Assembly (NCBI RefSeq): GCF_025947345.1
Contig: NZ_CP110011.1
Span: forward strand, 4,340,001 to 4,404,000
Direction of reading: 5' to 3'
Length of the DNA stretch: 64,000 nt
Origin: Flavobacterium sp. N502536
Lineage (GTDB): Bacteria; Bacteroidota; Bacteroidia; Flavobacteriales; Flavobacteriaceae
Made by a program: the position numbers and the translations under genes. Positions 35,628 to 44,012 of the stretch are shown here, piece after piece (position 1 is the first letter of the stretch; each line of letters begins with the position of its first letter). The notes below the pieces were generated by a model. That model was not told the DNA's origin, did not search any database, and was given only the letters and a program-made list of their open reading frames with translations.

Positions 35628-38600
35628 TTAAAATTTAAGATTAACATTCAGACTGAAATTTCTAGTCGTTGGCAAAGCTAAGCTCTCCAATCCCTGAGCA
35701 TTTCCGGTAGTGAAAGCCGTTTCAGGATCAATATTTGGTGCATCTTTATAGATAAATAACAGGTTACGGCCTACAGCTGTAATACTTGCTCCTTCTAATC
35801 CAAGTTTTCTAACAAATTTCTTATTGAAATTGTAAGCCAGTTTTACCTCTCTTAGTTTTACAAAAGTCGAACTGTAAATGTAGGCTTCGTTAATGTTGTA
35901 AGATGCTTTGTGAAACTCCTGTGCACTAATCACCTGAGAGTTTGGGGTTCCGTCAGCATACACTCCGTTAAAAATAACACCATCATCATATACCGTTGCT
36001 CCATTTGGAGCTGTGCCACCTGTTAACAATGTTTTCGGATTGGCCGAGTTGTTATTTGGATAATAGTAATTTAAACCTCCATTTGCGGCATCACGGCCTG
36101 CTAATGTCTCCGCCAGTACACCGGTATAAGTACCTGTTCTGTTGGTTCCCGAATAAATGTCACCCCCAACACTGGCGTCAATAAGGAATGAAAATTCAAG
36201 ATTTTTATACGTCAATGTATTGGTTACACCCGCTAAATAATCCGGAGTATAATGTCCTAATACTTTCTTTTGCGGATCGGCCTTAGGCAATCCGTTAGCA
36301 CCTACTACTATATTTCCGTTGGCATCACGCTGATACGCTGTGCCATAAAGAGCACCGTAAGCCTGCCCTACTGAAGCCAATACATCAACACCTCCTGAAG
36401 AACCAATGGTATAGTTTTGAATCTGTTTGTCGTAGTCCAAAATCTTTACTTCGCTTATATTCTTCGAGTAATTTACGCCTACATTCCATTTGAAGTCCTC
36501 CGTTTGAACAGGAGTTCCGTCCAACTGAACTTCGATACCGCGGTTGTTCACTTTACCTGCGTTGATCAATTGCGAATTGTAACCGCTCGAAGCTGTGGTT
36601 TTTATTTCTAAGATCTGATCAAAACTATTGGTGTTGTAATACGCCACATCCAAATGCAGTCTGTTTTTCCAGAAAGAAGATTCTATACCTAATTCCGTAG
36701 AACGCGTAGTTTCAGGTTTCAGGTTCTCATTCAGTTTTTTCTTAGCCGAAGTTTGAATCGGGTTTCCGTCAAAGGCAGTTTGAAAATCGTAAACAGTAGA
36801 CAGTTGGTAAGGATCTGCATCGTTACCTACTTCCGACCAGCCTCCACGAAGTTTTAAGAAATCAAGTGTATTGCTTTTCAGATTAAAGGCGTCAGAAACT
36901 ACAAAACTACCGTTAAAGGAAGGATAAAAATAAGAACGGTTGCTGCTTGGCAATGTAGACGACCAGTCGTTACGGGCAGTTACGTTCAGATAAGCATAAT
37001 TTCTATACCCAAATTGTGCCGACGCATAAGCACTGTATACTCTTAATCTCGAAATTGAGTTTGACGAAGTCAACGGGTCTCTCGAATTCGTCAGGGTATA
37101 CAAGTCCGGTACAGCCAAACGTGGTGCTTTTTGATAATTGTTGGCATCACTGTGGTTACGAATATTGAATCCGGCAAGGGCATCCACACTAAAATCGTCG
37201 TTTACTTTTTTAGTATAAGTAAAAATCCCCTCCGTGTTTCTTTCGTTTACGGTGTAAGCATCTTCTGCATACGATCCGAAAGGCGTTCCGTTTGTACCGT
37301 ATTTAATCGTGTACTTTCTGCGATCGTTGTAATAATCAACTCCGGTACGGAATTTGAAATTAAGGCCCTCGATAATTTTGGCATCCAAATGAATGTCTCC
37401 AATAATACGATTACGCTGTTGGCTGGTGGTGTTGTAATACGCGTTCCAGTACGGATTGCTGTAATAACTGTTGTTCCAGTTCACGTCTCTGTTCTTCTGA
37501 AGTTCGTCGATGTCTACCTGACGTCCGAACCAAAGAAACTGAAGCATTACACCAGCAGCACGGTTACCCTGAGGACCGCCCGGTAAAGCCGGAGCATCGG
37601 TCACAATATAGTTGGCCGTAACCCCTACTTTTATATTTTTAGAGATTTGGTAATTGGTATTAACCGTAAAGTTCGTTTTGTTTACTTCACTGTTAGGTAC
37701 TGTTCCCAGTTGTTTTTGATTGTTTATTCCCAAACGAAAATCTGATTTTTCATCTGATTTCGCGATAGAAACGCTATTGTCATAAGTAACACCGGTATTA
37801 AAAAAGTCCTTTACATTATTCGGATGTGCTACGAAAGGTACAGCAACACCATTGGAGTAAAATTGAGGGATAAGTCTGCCGTCCAGTTTAGGTCCCCAGC
37901 TTTCATCCACTCCGTCATTGATACCGCCCCCTTTACCGTCTACAAAGCTGAACTTTCCGTTTGATCCTTGCCCAAATGAATTTTGAAATTTAGGCAAAGT
38001 CGCCACCTGAGAGATGGTAATTCCTGAATTGACGCTAATCCCCAATCCTTTTTGACTTTTTCCTGATTTTGTTGTAATCAAAACTACCCCATGTGCCGCA
38101 CGAGATCCGTAAAGAGCTGCCGCGTTAGGTCCTTTCAGTACACTTAATGACTCAATATCCTGCGGGTTTAAATCGGCAATCGCATTTTTAAAATCGCGGG
38201 TGGTTCCTCCAGTGCTACCCAACTGTGAGTTGTCTACCGGAACTCCATCGACCACAAACAACGGCTGATTGTTTCCGGATATAGAAGTTTCACCACGAAT
38301 AACAATACGTGAAGATCCCATATCTCCCTGTGAATTGGTAATACGAACACCCGCCAATTTACCACTAAGGCTGTTTAAAAAGTTGGTTTCTTTTGTATCC
38401 GACACTTCTTTTCCTTTAAGCGCCTGCGTAGTGTATCCTAACGATTTTTTCTCTTTCGTAATACCTAATGCGGTAACTACTACTTCCGACAGTGCGTTTT
38501 GTTCCTGTGTAAGGCCAACGGTAACCGAATTTTCACTGGCTACAACTTCTGCTTTTTTATACCCCAAATAGCTTACGATTAAAGTATAAGGAAGTTTTTG

Positions 38601-38819
38601 CCCGGTTTGGAAATGAAATCTTCCATCAAAATCAGTTACCACCCCATGAGTAGTCCCTTTAATGTTCACCGAAGCACCAATAATAGGTTCCTTTGTCGCA
38701 GCATCGATTACTGTTCCTTCAAGTTTGGACTGGATAAGCGGTTTGGTTTCCTGTGCTTTAATTCCAGTGGAAATCAACAAAATACATAATGCTATATATC
38801 TATTTATTTTTTTTTTCAT
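35628..38819 (-). CDS. SusC/RagA-family TonB-linked outer-membrane transporter
   Basis: A 1063-residue transporter: signal peptide (1-22), carboxypeptidase-regulatory-like domain (about 32-115), plug (about 118-240) with DGVPVDN and GSRAAHGVVLITTKSG, the SusC/RagA signature, and a large barrel ending in SLNVNLKF. The receptor imports the SusD-bound ligand with TonB energy. It has a predicted leader of about 280 nt from a good promoter, and an opposing transcript with a terminator covers the last 110 nt of that leader, which suggests antisense control. Confidence 0.95.
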   Translation of the reverse strand: MKKKINRYIALCILLISTGIKAQETKPLIQSKLEGTVIDAATKEPIIGASVNIKGTTHGVVTDFDGRFHFQTGQKLPYTLIVSYLGYKKAEVVASENSVTVGLTQEQNALSEVVVTALGITKEKKSLGYTTQALKGKEVSDTKETNFLNSLSGKLAGVRITNSQGDMGSSRIVIRGETSISGNNQPLFVVDGVPVDNSQLGSTGGTTRDFKNAIADLNPQDIESLSVLKGPNAAALYGSRAAHGVVLITTKSGKSQKGLGISVNSGITISQVATLPKFQNSFGQGSNGKFSFVDGKGGGINDGVDESWGPKLDGRLIPQFYSNGVAVPFVAHPNNVKDFFNTGVTYDNSVSIAKSDEKSDFRLGINNQKQLGTVPNSEVNKTNFTVNTNYQISKNIKVGVTANYIVTDAPALPGGPQGNRAAGVMLQFLWFGRQVDIDELQKNRDVNWNNSYYSNPYWNAYYNTTSQQRNRIIGDIHLDAKIIEGLNFKFRTGVDYYNDRRKYTIKYGTNGTPFGSYAEDAYTVNERNTEGIFTYTKKVNDDFSVDALAGFNIRNHSDANNYQKAPRLAVPDLYTLTNSRDPLTSSNSISRLRVYSAYASAQFGYRNYAYLNVTARNDWSSTLPSSNRSYFYPSFNGSFVVSDAFNLKSNTLDFLKLRGGWSEVGNDADPYQLSTVYDFQTAFDGNPIQTSAKKKLNENLKPETTRSTELGIESSFWKNRLHLDVAYYNTNSFDQILEIKTTASSGYNSQLINAGKVNNRGIEVQLDGTPVQTEDFKWNVGVNYSKNISEVKILDYDKQIQNYTIGSSGGVDVLASVGQAYGALYGTAYQRDANGNIVVGANGLPKADPQKKVLGHYTPDYLAGVTNTLTYKNLEFSFLIDASVGGDIYSGTNRTGTYTGVLAETLAGRDAANGGLNYYYPNNNSANPKTLLTGGTAPNGATVYDDGVIFNGVYADGTPNSQVISAQEFHKASYNINEAYIYSSTFVKLREVKLAYNFNKKFVRKLGLEGASITAVGRNLLFIYKDAPNIDPETAFTTGNAQGLESLALPTTRNFSLNVNLKF

Positions 38820-39103
38820 TACTTTGTTTTAGTTTAATAAATAAGGTGACCGGTGCCGGATATACTCCGCCCGTCCTTATAGAGATGTACAATTTCTTTA
38901 AGCTTCGCCATTTCTGTTCCCGCAGAAATGGTTTTTTATTAGCTACACATTCGCTTTTTCATTTTCTTTTTATTTTGGGTTATTATTATTTGAATTGGAT
39001 CACTGCTCCCGATGCCCTATCGAAAAGGGCCTTTCTATTGGGCTCCCGTTCGTTCAAAAGTGAACAAATTCGGCGATTCTTATATTCTACTAATTTGATA
39101 GAA
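38820..39103 (-). other. Long susC 5' leader with GC-rich structured blocks
   Basis: Starting about 39097 and ending at the susC ATG, this leader holds two GC-rich islands in AT-rich DNA. One at about 38999-39055 has GCCC/GGGC and GTTC/GAAC pairings; the other is the antisense-RNA region. A 25-codon ORF (38834-38911, starting MAKLKEIVHLYKDGRS) ends 14 nt before susC. I cannot match the structure to a known riboswitch. Confidence 0.45.
38833..38937 (+). ncRNA. Candidate antisense sRNA opposite the susC leader
   Basis: On the plus strand, just outside the susC start, are all parts of a short RNA. A TTACTTTG (-7-like) element lies at 38819-38826. A 5' hairpin closes with ATAAGG (38841-38846) and CCTTAT (38875-38880), with inner pairs CGG/CCG and CGGA/TCCG around loop TATAC. 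About 27 nt of open sequence follow, then a terminator stem CCATTTCTG/CAGAAATGG (38908-38916, 38923-38931) and TTTTTTATT. The T-run exists only on the plus strand, and no plus-strand gene lies upstream that would need a terminator. Bacteroides PULs are known to use antisense sRNAs at susC leaders (DonS type), so repression of susC is the likely role. Confidence 0.6.
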
Positions 39104-39134
39104 CAAAAGTATATTAAAAATACGAATGCCAAAA
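39104..39134 (-). promoter_or_regulatory. susC promoter
   Basis: Minus-strand TACTTTTG (39104-39111) is a full TAnnTTTG -7 element. TTTTG at 39130-39134 lies 18 nt upstream as the -33 element, the expected Bacteroidota spacing. The remainder of the gap to 39601 is AT-rich with only the terminator at 39494. Confidence 0.65.
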
Positions 39135-39483
39135 TTTTAACTCTTTTTTTTATATAAAAAATGTTAAAAAAATAACTCCAAAAGGGTAAACTACTAAAAA
39201 CAAAATAGTTAACAACCAATTGATTTTCCTTTGCTGTGTAAGATTTTTTCTAAAATGAGAGAATGAAATGTCTTTTAATTTGCTTTTCTTTAAAAAAGGG
39301 TATCCATTACAGTATTTTGTAATCCAACTAAAGTTATTATTGATATAAATAAACCTAATAAACTATTATACAAATAATTAATATTATAAAAACATAAAAT
39401 ACAGCGCCCTTCCCCTAACTCCGAATCAAAGAATTGAAGAGGTAAAAAAGAACCGTTTTTCACCGATTCTTAACTTCGCAAAA

Positions 39484-39516
39484 AACAAAAAAACCGTCTG
39501 GATCAGACGGCCTTTT
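39484..39516 (-). terminator. Intrinsic terminator of the toxin-like gene
   Basis: CCGTCTG (39494-39500) and CAGACGG (39504-39510) with loop GAT. On the minus strand a run of seven T follows directly. Confidence 0.85.
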
Positions 39517-39601
39517 TAGGGGTAAAATTCTATTTATATACTTATCGGCTTTAAAGATTTTCTAAAATTAAAAACTCTTTTTTCTGATCCTGATCCAATC
39601 C

Positions 39602-41206
39602 TTAGGCAGCAATTATTAAGTTTTGTATCAATTCAAATCTGATCTTGTTCACTAATGTCTCATTGAATTTTGAGTCTTTCAGAACTTCCTCCGGTGATGC
39701 CGCATGGACAAAAACTGACGTAATCAGCAATCGGTTAAGTTCTTCATGAGACAGATGATCACTTATTTTATCTATTTCAACCTCAAAAGAGTGTCGTTTT
39801 TCGGCATCAGTTCCGGCTTTTGCATAACCTTCTAATAACCATTTGAATGCTAAAGATTTAATTTTATTACTGTTGGAGTTTAACCAAACCTCTTTTTCAT
39901 CGTCATCGTCCGGTTCTCCACGGTAAGGGTACTTATCATCTATGATTCTTTTGGACTTAATCAGTACCAAAGAGGCAAGTCCATCGGCATTCGCCATATC
40001 CAAAAACAATTGCTTTTCCTGTATCAATCTCTCGTTAAACGATCCGATGTACAGTTTAAAAATATTACAAACCTGATCTCCATTATTTACAGGCAGATCA
40101 TTCTGTTTCAAACTATTTGCAAGCGATTGGAAATCGATCCAGTTTTCATCAAAAAGCCTTTTTGAGTAGCTCAGTTGCCCGTACAGCTCATTGAGATTTT
40201 TAGTTGTTTCGTCTAATTTTTTCTGTGTATTCTCGTACCAATCCATTAAATCGTTGGCCGCAGAAATACTGTTAATGATATAATCTATCGAGCCAATAAT
40301 TAAAAGTATGGCCGCTAAGCCCGCAACAATCCAGCCTAATGGTCCAAGCGCGGCTCCTAACATGCCAACAGTAGCTACACCGGCAAAAAAATTGGTCCCT
40401 AAAGTAATCCAGCCAAAAAGATAAAATTCTTTTTCAGTAAGTGTTTGCAGGTTAAAGGATGAATCAATTTTTAAATCGGGAAGTCTGGAACTTACCAGGT
40501 CTATAAAATTACTGTACTCTGCTATTACAGGCAGAATATTATCCAGTACTTCCAAATAATTCTTAGCCATAGCGCGAGTCAGACCCAGCATTCTCAGACA
40601 CTCATTCAGTGAGCCTCGAACATTGTCATATCGCTTTGGATTGTCAGGTCGCCAGAAGGAACCGGCATCCCTGTCCATCTTTCTAAAGTCGGTATCAAAA
40701 CTGGCCAGACTATCATTGAGTACCGACAGCTTTGTTATCACTTCCTGTGCCGAATCCCTTCCGTCTTTTATAGCATTCAGCGAATAAAATTTATAAAAAT
40801 TATTACTCATCTCCACAAAAACCTCACTATAATAATCATTCGTGGTTTGGTCTTTCTTAGTAACAAGCGGGATTCTTACTTCTTTTCCATCAAGGAAAAG
40901 GCTTAGTATTTTGGAAACATTGTCTTTCACTTCCTGCTCCGTAAAATACGCTTTTTGATCTGCAACAGCTGCAGAACGAATCTTGATGTTTTCCGGATTT
41001 CTTAAAATTTGAGTCCATTGATCAACCGTATATTGTGCCTGAGGAGTTAGCTGTTCTGCTATGGTCGTAACATCAAATACCAGTAGCTTTTCTAACTTAT
41101 CATCGGTGTACTTTACCATTTTTGAAGTGGCAGTAGCCGTTGTTTTTGCTCCCTTTGCCATGAAGTTCTGTAATACTTCCTGCTTAACGATTTCTTTAAT
41201 TTCCAT
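39602..41206 (-). CDS. Putative alpha-helical pore-forming toxin-like protein
   Basis: A 534-residue protein that is almost entirely helical by composition, without signal peptide. A single central hydrophobic segment (about 262-313) is broken by LGPLG (287-291), giving two membrane-length helices in a hairpin. It is flanked by long amphipathic helices (about 125-245 and 316-365, heptad-like, e.g. YENTQKKLDETTKNLNELYG). This is the architecture of ClyA/Hbl/XaxA-type alpha-pore-forming toxins, in which the hydrophobic hairpin inserts into the target membrane. I find no family motif that proves it. It is a single gene with its own terminator and no obvious partner subunit or immunity gene. It borders a repeat array upstream. 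Confidence 0.5.
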   Translation of the reverse strand: MEIKEIVKQEVLQNFMAKGAKTTATATSKMVKYTDDKLEKLLVFDVTTIAEQLTPQAQYTVDQWTQILRNPENIKIRSAAVADQKAYFTEQEVKDNVSKILSLFLDGKEVRIPLVTKKDQTTNDYYSEVFVEMSNNFYKFYSLNAIKDGRDSAQEVITKLSVLNDSLASFDTDFRKMDRDAGSFWRPDNPKRYDNVRGSLNECLRMLGLTRAMAKNYLEVLDNILPVIAEYSNFIDLVSSRLPDLKIDSSFNLQTLTEKEFYLFGWITLGTNFFAGVATVGMLGAALGPLGWIVAGLAAILLIIGSIDYIINSISAANDLMDWYENTQKKLDETTKNLNELYGQLSYSKRLFDENWIDFQSLANSLKQNDLPVNNGDQVCNIFKLYIGSFNERLIQEKQLFLDMANADGLASLVLIKSKRIIDDKYPYRGEPDDDDEKEVWLNSNSNKIKSLAFKWLLEGYAKAGTDAEKRHSFEVEIDKISDHLSHEELNRLLITSVFVHAASPEEVLKDSKFNETLVNKIRFELIQNLIIAA

Positions 41207-41476
41207 AATTTAAATTTGCATTTGCCCTACTCATAGGCTTTTCGGATTCCGCCCTAACTTGAACTCAATGAAGCAGCTTTATACGGTACTGTTTTCTAAG
41301 ATTGTCTTTTACTTTTAGTTTGGAAGTCTTAGCCGGACGTTACGTTTGGTTGCTTTTGAAGTAAAGCTAGTGCTTGATTCTAATAGAGATGAAAAAGATG
41401 CAACGAACGCGGAATTTACTGTCATGTGTCAACTATTTTCTGTTGCAAAGCCTTATAATTACAAGGAAATGAAGTA

Positions 41477-42048
41477 AAATGTGTCGTTCCGCTGGAACTT
41501 TTTTTGAACATGCTTTATTTTCAACGGATTAAAATCCGTTGCTACAAATTTTATCGTTCCTTCGGAACTTAATTATGCGGTTGTTTTTATTGTTGACCGA
41601 TTAAATTGAAAATCGTTGTCCTGCTTTAAAATTGTTGTGAAATGTATCGTTCCTCCGGAACTTTTTTTGAATACGTTTTATTTTCAACGGATTAAAATCC
41701 GTTGCTACAAAATTTGTTGTTGCCTATTAAATTGAAAATCGTTGTCCTGGTTTAAAAATTGTTGCGAAATGTATCGTTCTTCCGGAACATTTTTGAACAC
41801 GTTTTATTTTCAACGAATTAAAATCCGTTGCTACAAAATTTGTCGTTCCTTCGGAACTTAATTATACGGTTGTTTTTGTTGTTGCCTATTAAATTGAAAA
41901 TCGTTGTTCTGGTTTAAAAATTGTTGCGAAATGTATCGTTCTTCCGGAACTTTTTTTGAACACACCTTATTTCCAACGGATTAAAATCCGTTGTTACAAA
42001 ATTTGTTGTTCCTTCGGAACTTAATCATGCGGGTGTTTTTTGTTGTTA
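41477..42048. repeat. Four tandem units with palindromic cores
   Basis: Units start at about 41477, 41640, 41767 and 41929 (163, 127, 162 and about 120 bp). Each holds a GTTCC-NN-GGAAC palindrome, AACGGATTAAAATCCGTT and a spacer ending CGTTGTYCTGSTTTAAAATTGTTG. Units 1, 3 and 4 carry a second GTTCCTTCGGAAC that unit 2 lacks. Differences of a few bases per unit show an old duplication. No ORF spans it, and 41207-41476 shows nothing else. Confidence 0.85.
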
Positions 42049-42135
42049 GACGGATTACGATCCATGCACCTAAAATAGAAACAGGCGATATAAACCGAAA
42101 TAGGTTTAAATAAGATAAAGATTAACTTCATAAAA

Positions 42136-42291
42136 GAGCCATAGGCTCGAATGATAATCTAGAGACAGATTTTAATCCGTCACAAAAAATTTAGGTACAA
42201 CCATAAAGAGCCATCGGCTCGATTCATATTGTAGCGACGGATTTTAATCCGTCATAAAAAACAGGCACAACCATAAAAGAGCCGTAGGCTC
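42136..42291. repeat. Three tandem units with GAGCC-NNN-GGCTC palindromes
   Basis: GAGCCATAGGCTC (42136), GAGCCATCGGCTC (42208) and GAGCCGTAGGCTC (42279) recur every 71-72 bp. Between them lie GACAGATTTTAATCCGTC (42164-42181) and GACGGATTTTAATCCGTC (42236-42253). The two arms compensate each other in variants only partly. This is a second palindrome family directly after the first, sharing the GGATTxxAATCC core with it. Confidence 0.85.
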
Positions 42292-42396
42292 GGCATATAT
42301 AGTTTTTTAGATGAATTTACCCCCGTTAAGTACAATTGATTCAACACACCCAAACATAGATATTAGGCGTAAAAAAATACCAGCTCTTAATGGTAT

Positions 42397-42439
42397 AAAA
42401 GTAAAAGAGACGACCTGCATAGTCGTCTCTTTTACTTTT
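42397..42439. terminator. Perfect 18-bp bidirectional terminator
   Basis: 42397-42414 and 42422-42439 are perfect complements (core GTAAAAGAGACGAC) around a 7-nt loop, with A/T-rich outer ends so that both strands end in T. It serves the DoxX gene ending at 42470. Confidence 0.8.
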
Positions 42440-42469
42440 TAAAGCTTATCTCTACCGTTTTTAACAGAT

Positions 42470-42859
42470 CTAATAAGCTGCTGAAACTGCATATTCCTTT
42501 TGATACAATTTTTGATACAATTTGTATGAAATCACTAATATACCAAGGAAAACCAAAGGCAGTATCGCCTGAAACCCGAATCCATCAACAGCAAAATGAC
42601 TGATGCTGGCAAATATAAACACAAAGCCAAAACCGGTGTACGCCCACTCTTTCGCAAATTTTGGCGCTTGCGGGATAATCACGGTAAGTGCTCCAATCAC
42701 TTTGAAAACTACTAATGCGTTACCAAAATAAGCCGGATATTGCATATGGCTGATCCCTTGTTTGGCAAGTTCAGTTTGTGAAGTTAGGGCCGGGATAATG
42801 CCCTCCATAATAAAAATGATAATTGTTGTGGTCCAGAATAGTATTTTATCTTTTTTCAT
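42470..42859 (-). CDS. DoxX-family membrane protein
   Basis: A 129-residue protein with four hydrophobic helices and the DoxX/DoxD-like core (FGNALVVFKVIGALTVI, then EWAYTGFGFVFIFASISHF). Members are small inner-membrane proteins linked to quinone or thiol redox, but most have no proven role. It is downstream of two VOC-family genes in the same direction, 96 bp away. Confidence 0.85.
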   Translation of the reverse strand: MKKDKILFWTTTIIIFIMEGIIPALTSQTELAKQGISHMQYPAYFGNALVVFKVIGALTVIIPQAPKFAKEWAYTGFGFVFIFASISHFAVDGFGFQAILPLVFLGILVISYKLYQKLYQKEYAVSAAY

Positions 42860-42955
42860 AGCTGTAAAGGTTGTTGGTTAAAAATAATTTGTCATTAGCT
42901 CCTGATTCATAGCGTTTTCTAAAGGAGCTTATCCAATTGGGTATAATTATCAAAA

Positions 42956-43393
42956 CTAATTACACCCAACGGCTAAGGGTTTGTTTTCTTCTGACGAATA
43001 ACAGAGCATCCACTGATGTCCAAATTTATCCGTAAGGTGTCCGAAGAGGACTCCAAAGAAAGTTTTTTCTAACGGATGGGTAGCCTGACCGTCTTTCGAT
43101 AAGTCGGTATAAGCCTTTCGGGTTTCTTCTTCACTGTCAAAAGTGAGCATCATCGAAAAGGCATTCCCTTTTGTCAGGTTTTCCGGAGCCATATCCGATC
43201 CCATAATCACAAGAGTATCGCTTTTAAGCGTGGCGTGCAAAATACATCTTTTCATTCTCTCCGGCAGGCGCTCCCCTATTGGCGAATCGGCTATCGTTTG
43301 CAGCTCGAGTTCACCACCAAGACATGCTTTGTAAAATAACATTGCATCCTTGCAGTTACCGTTAAATGTTAAATAAGAATTAAGCTGTGCCAT
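42956..43393 (-). CDS. VOC-family protein, PhnB-like
   Basis: A 145-residue vicinal-oxygen-chelate fold protein with an N-terminal YLTFNGNCKDAMLFYKACLGGE, characteristic of PhnB-like proteins, and a C-terminal strand FGHLTDKFGHQWMLCY. The typical PhnB core MGSDMAPE is present at about 62. Members bind a metal or small molecule; no reaction can be assigned. It lies 10 bp after the second VOC gene, so the two are cotranscribed. Confidence 0.88.
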   Translation of the reverse strand: MAQLNSYLTFNGNCKDAMLFYKACLGGELELQTIADSPIGERLPERMKRCILHATLKSDTLVIMGSDMAPENLTKGNAFSMMLTFDSEEETRKAYTDLSKDGQATHPLEKTFFGVLFGHLTDKFGHQWMLCYSSEENKPLAVGCN

Positions 43394-43403
43394 TTGAATA
43401 CTG

Positions 43404-43811
43404 TTATTGTTGTGGGATTTTGGCCAGGTCCATGTATAAAACCTCCCAAAGATGTCCGTCTAAATCTTCAAAGCTTCGTTGTTGCATAAAACCGTAGTCT
43501 TTCGCTTCAGCAGTTTCTTTTCCGCCCGCTTTTAATGCATTATTTTGCATGGTATCCACCTCATCGATACTGTCTACCGACAATGAATTAATTACCGCCG
43601 CTTTTTGAAAAGCATTTCCAATTTCTTTGTTGGTAAATTCATTGAACTTACTGTGTGTTAATAACATCACATAAATTTCTTCGGTTAAAACCATACAGGC
43701 TGCTGTTGCATCTGTAAATTGAGGATTGTTTGTAAATCCAATTGCTGTGTAAAAAGACATTGCTTTTTGTAAATCTGCTACCGGCAGATTGATGAAAATT
43801 TTTGTTGCCAT
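43404..43811 (-). CDS. VOC-family (glyoxalase/bleomycin-resistance-like) protein
   Basis: I choose ATG 43811 (MATKIFINLPVADL), since this family begins immediately before the first strand; the in-frame ATG at 43847 adds 12 unlikely residues. The 135-residue protein has an AMSFYTAIGF helix and ends with RSFEDLDGHLWEVLYMD, the metal-ligand strand with Glu. It is first in a two- or three-gene unit and divergent from the GlxA-type regulator, which may control it. Confidence 0.87.
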   Translation of the reverse strand: MATKIFINLPVADLQKAMSFYTAIGFTNNPQFTDATAACMVLTEEIYVMLLTHSKFNEFTNKEIGNAFQKAAVINSLSVDSIDEVDTMQNNALKAGGKETAEAKDYGFMQQRSFEDLDGHLWEVLYMDLAKIPQQ

Positions 43812-43920
43812 TTGTTCTATTTTTTTAGTTGTTAATTGATAATACAAAGATGGAGCAGAAATAACAGAATGCGGATATGCAAAAACGACAACAAAAAGGG
43901 CATTTACGACAAACTATCTT

Positions 43921-43928
43921 TATCTTTG
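43921..43928 (+). promoter_or_regulatory. Putative -7 element of the GlxA-type regulator
   Basis: TATCTTTG fits TAnnTTTG and lies 84 bp before ATG 44013, in the divergent region between the VOC genes and the regulator. Confidence 0.4.
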
Positions 43929-44012
43929 AAATTGCAAAATGGCAAACGATGTGATTTTTAGGGGCTTTGCACAACAAATAAGCCCTTAGAGCCAGTTCTA
44001 AAAATAAAGAAG

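Noticed and set aside
37131..37586. Plus-strand 151-codon ORF inside susC
   Set aside because: It is antisense to a clearly conserved coding region and has no recognisable domain; a shadow frame.
38834..38911. 25-codon ORF in the susC leader (MAKLKEIVHLYKDGRS...) resembling the start of an IstA-type transposase or resolvase helix-turn-helix
   Set aside because: Only about 16 residues look similar, no further transposase sequence or terminal repeats are nearby, and the region is better explained by the structured leader and antisense RNA.
38820..39097. Known riboswitch (SAM, TPP, cobalamin) in the susC leader
   Set aside because: I could not place the conserved core motifs of any of these classes on the minus strand.
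38789..39157. Plus-strand 122-codon ORF over the susC leader
   Set aside because: It begins inside susC, contains the sRNA terminator and shows no protein-like conservation pattern.
41477..42291. CRISPR array
   Set aside because: The repeats are long, diverged, internally palindromic and of unequal period, the intervening sequence is itself repeated, and no cas gene is present.
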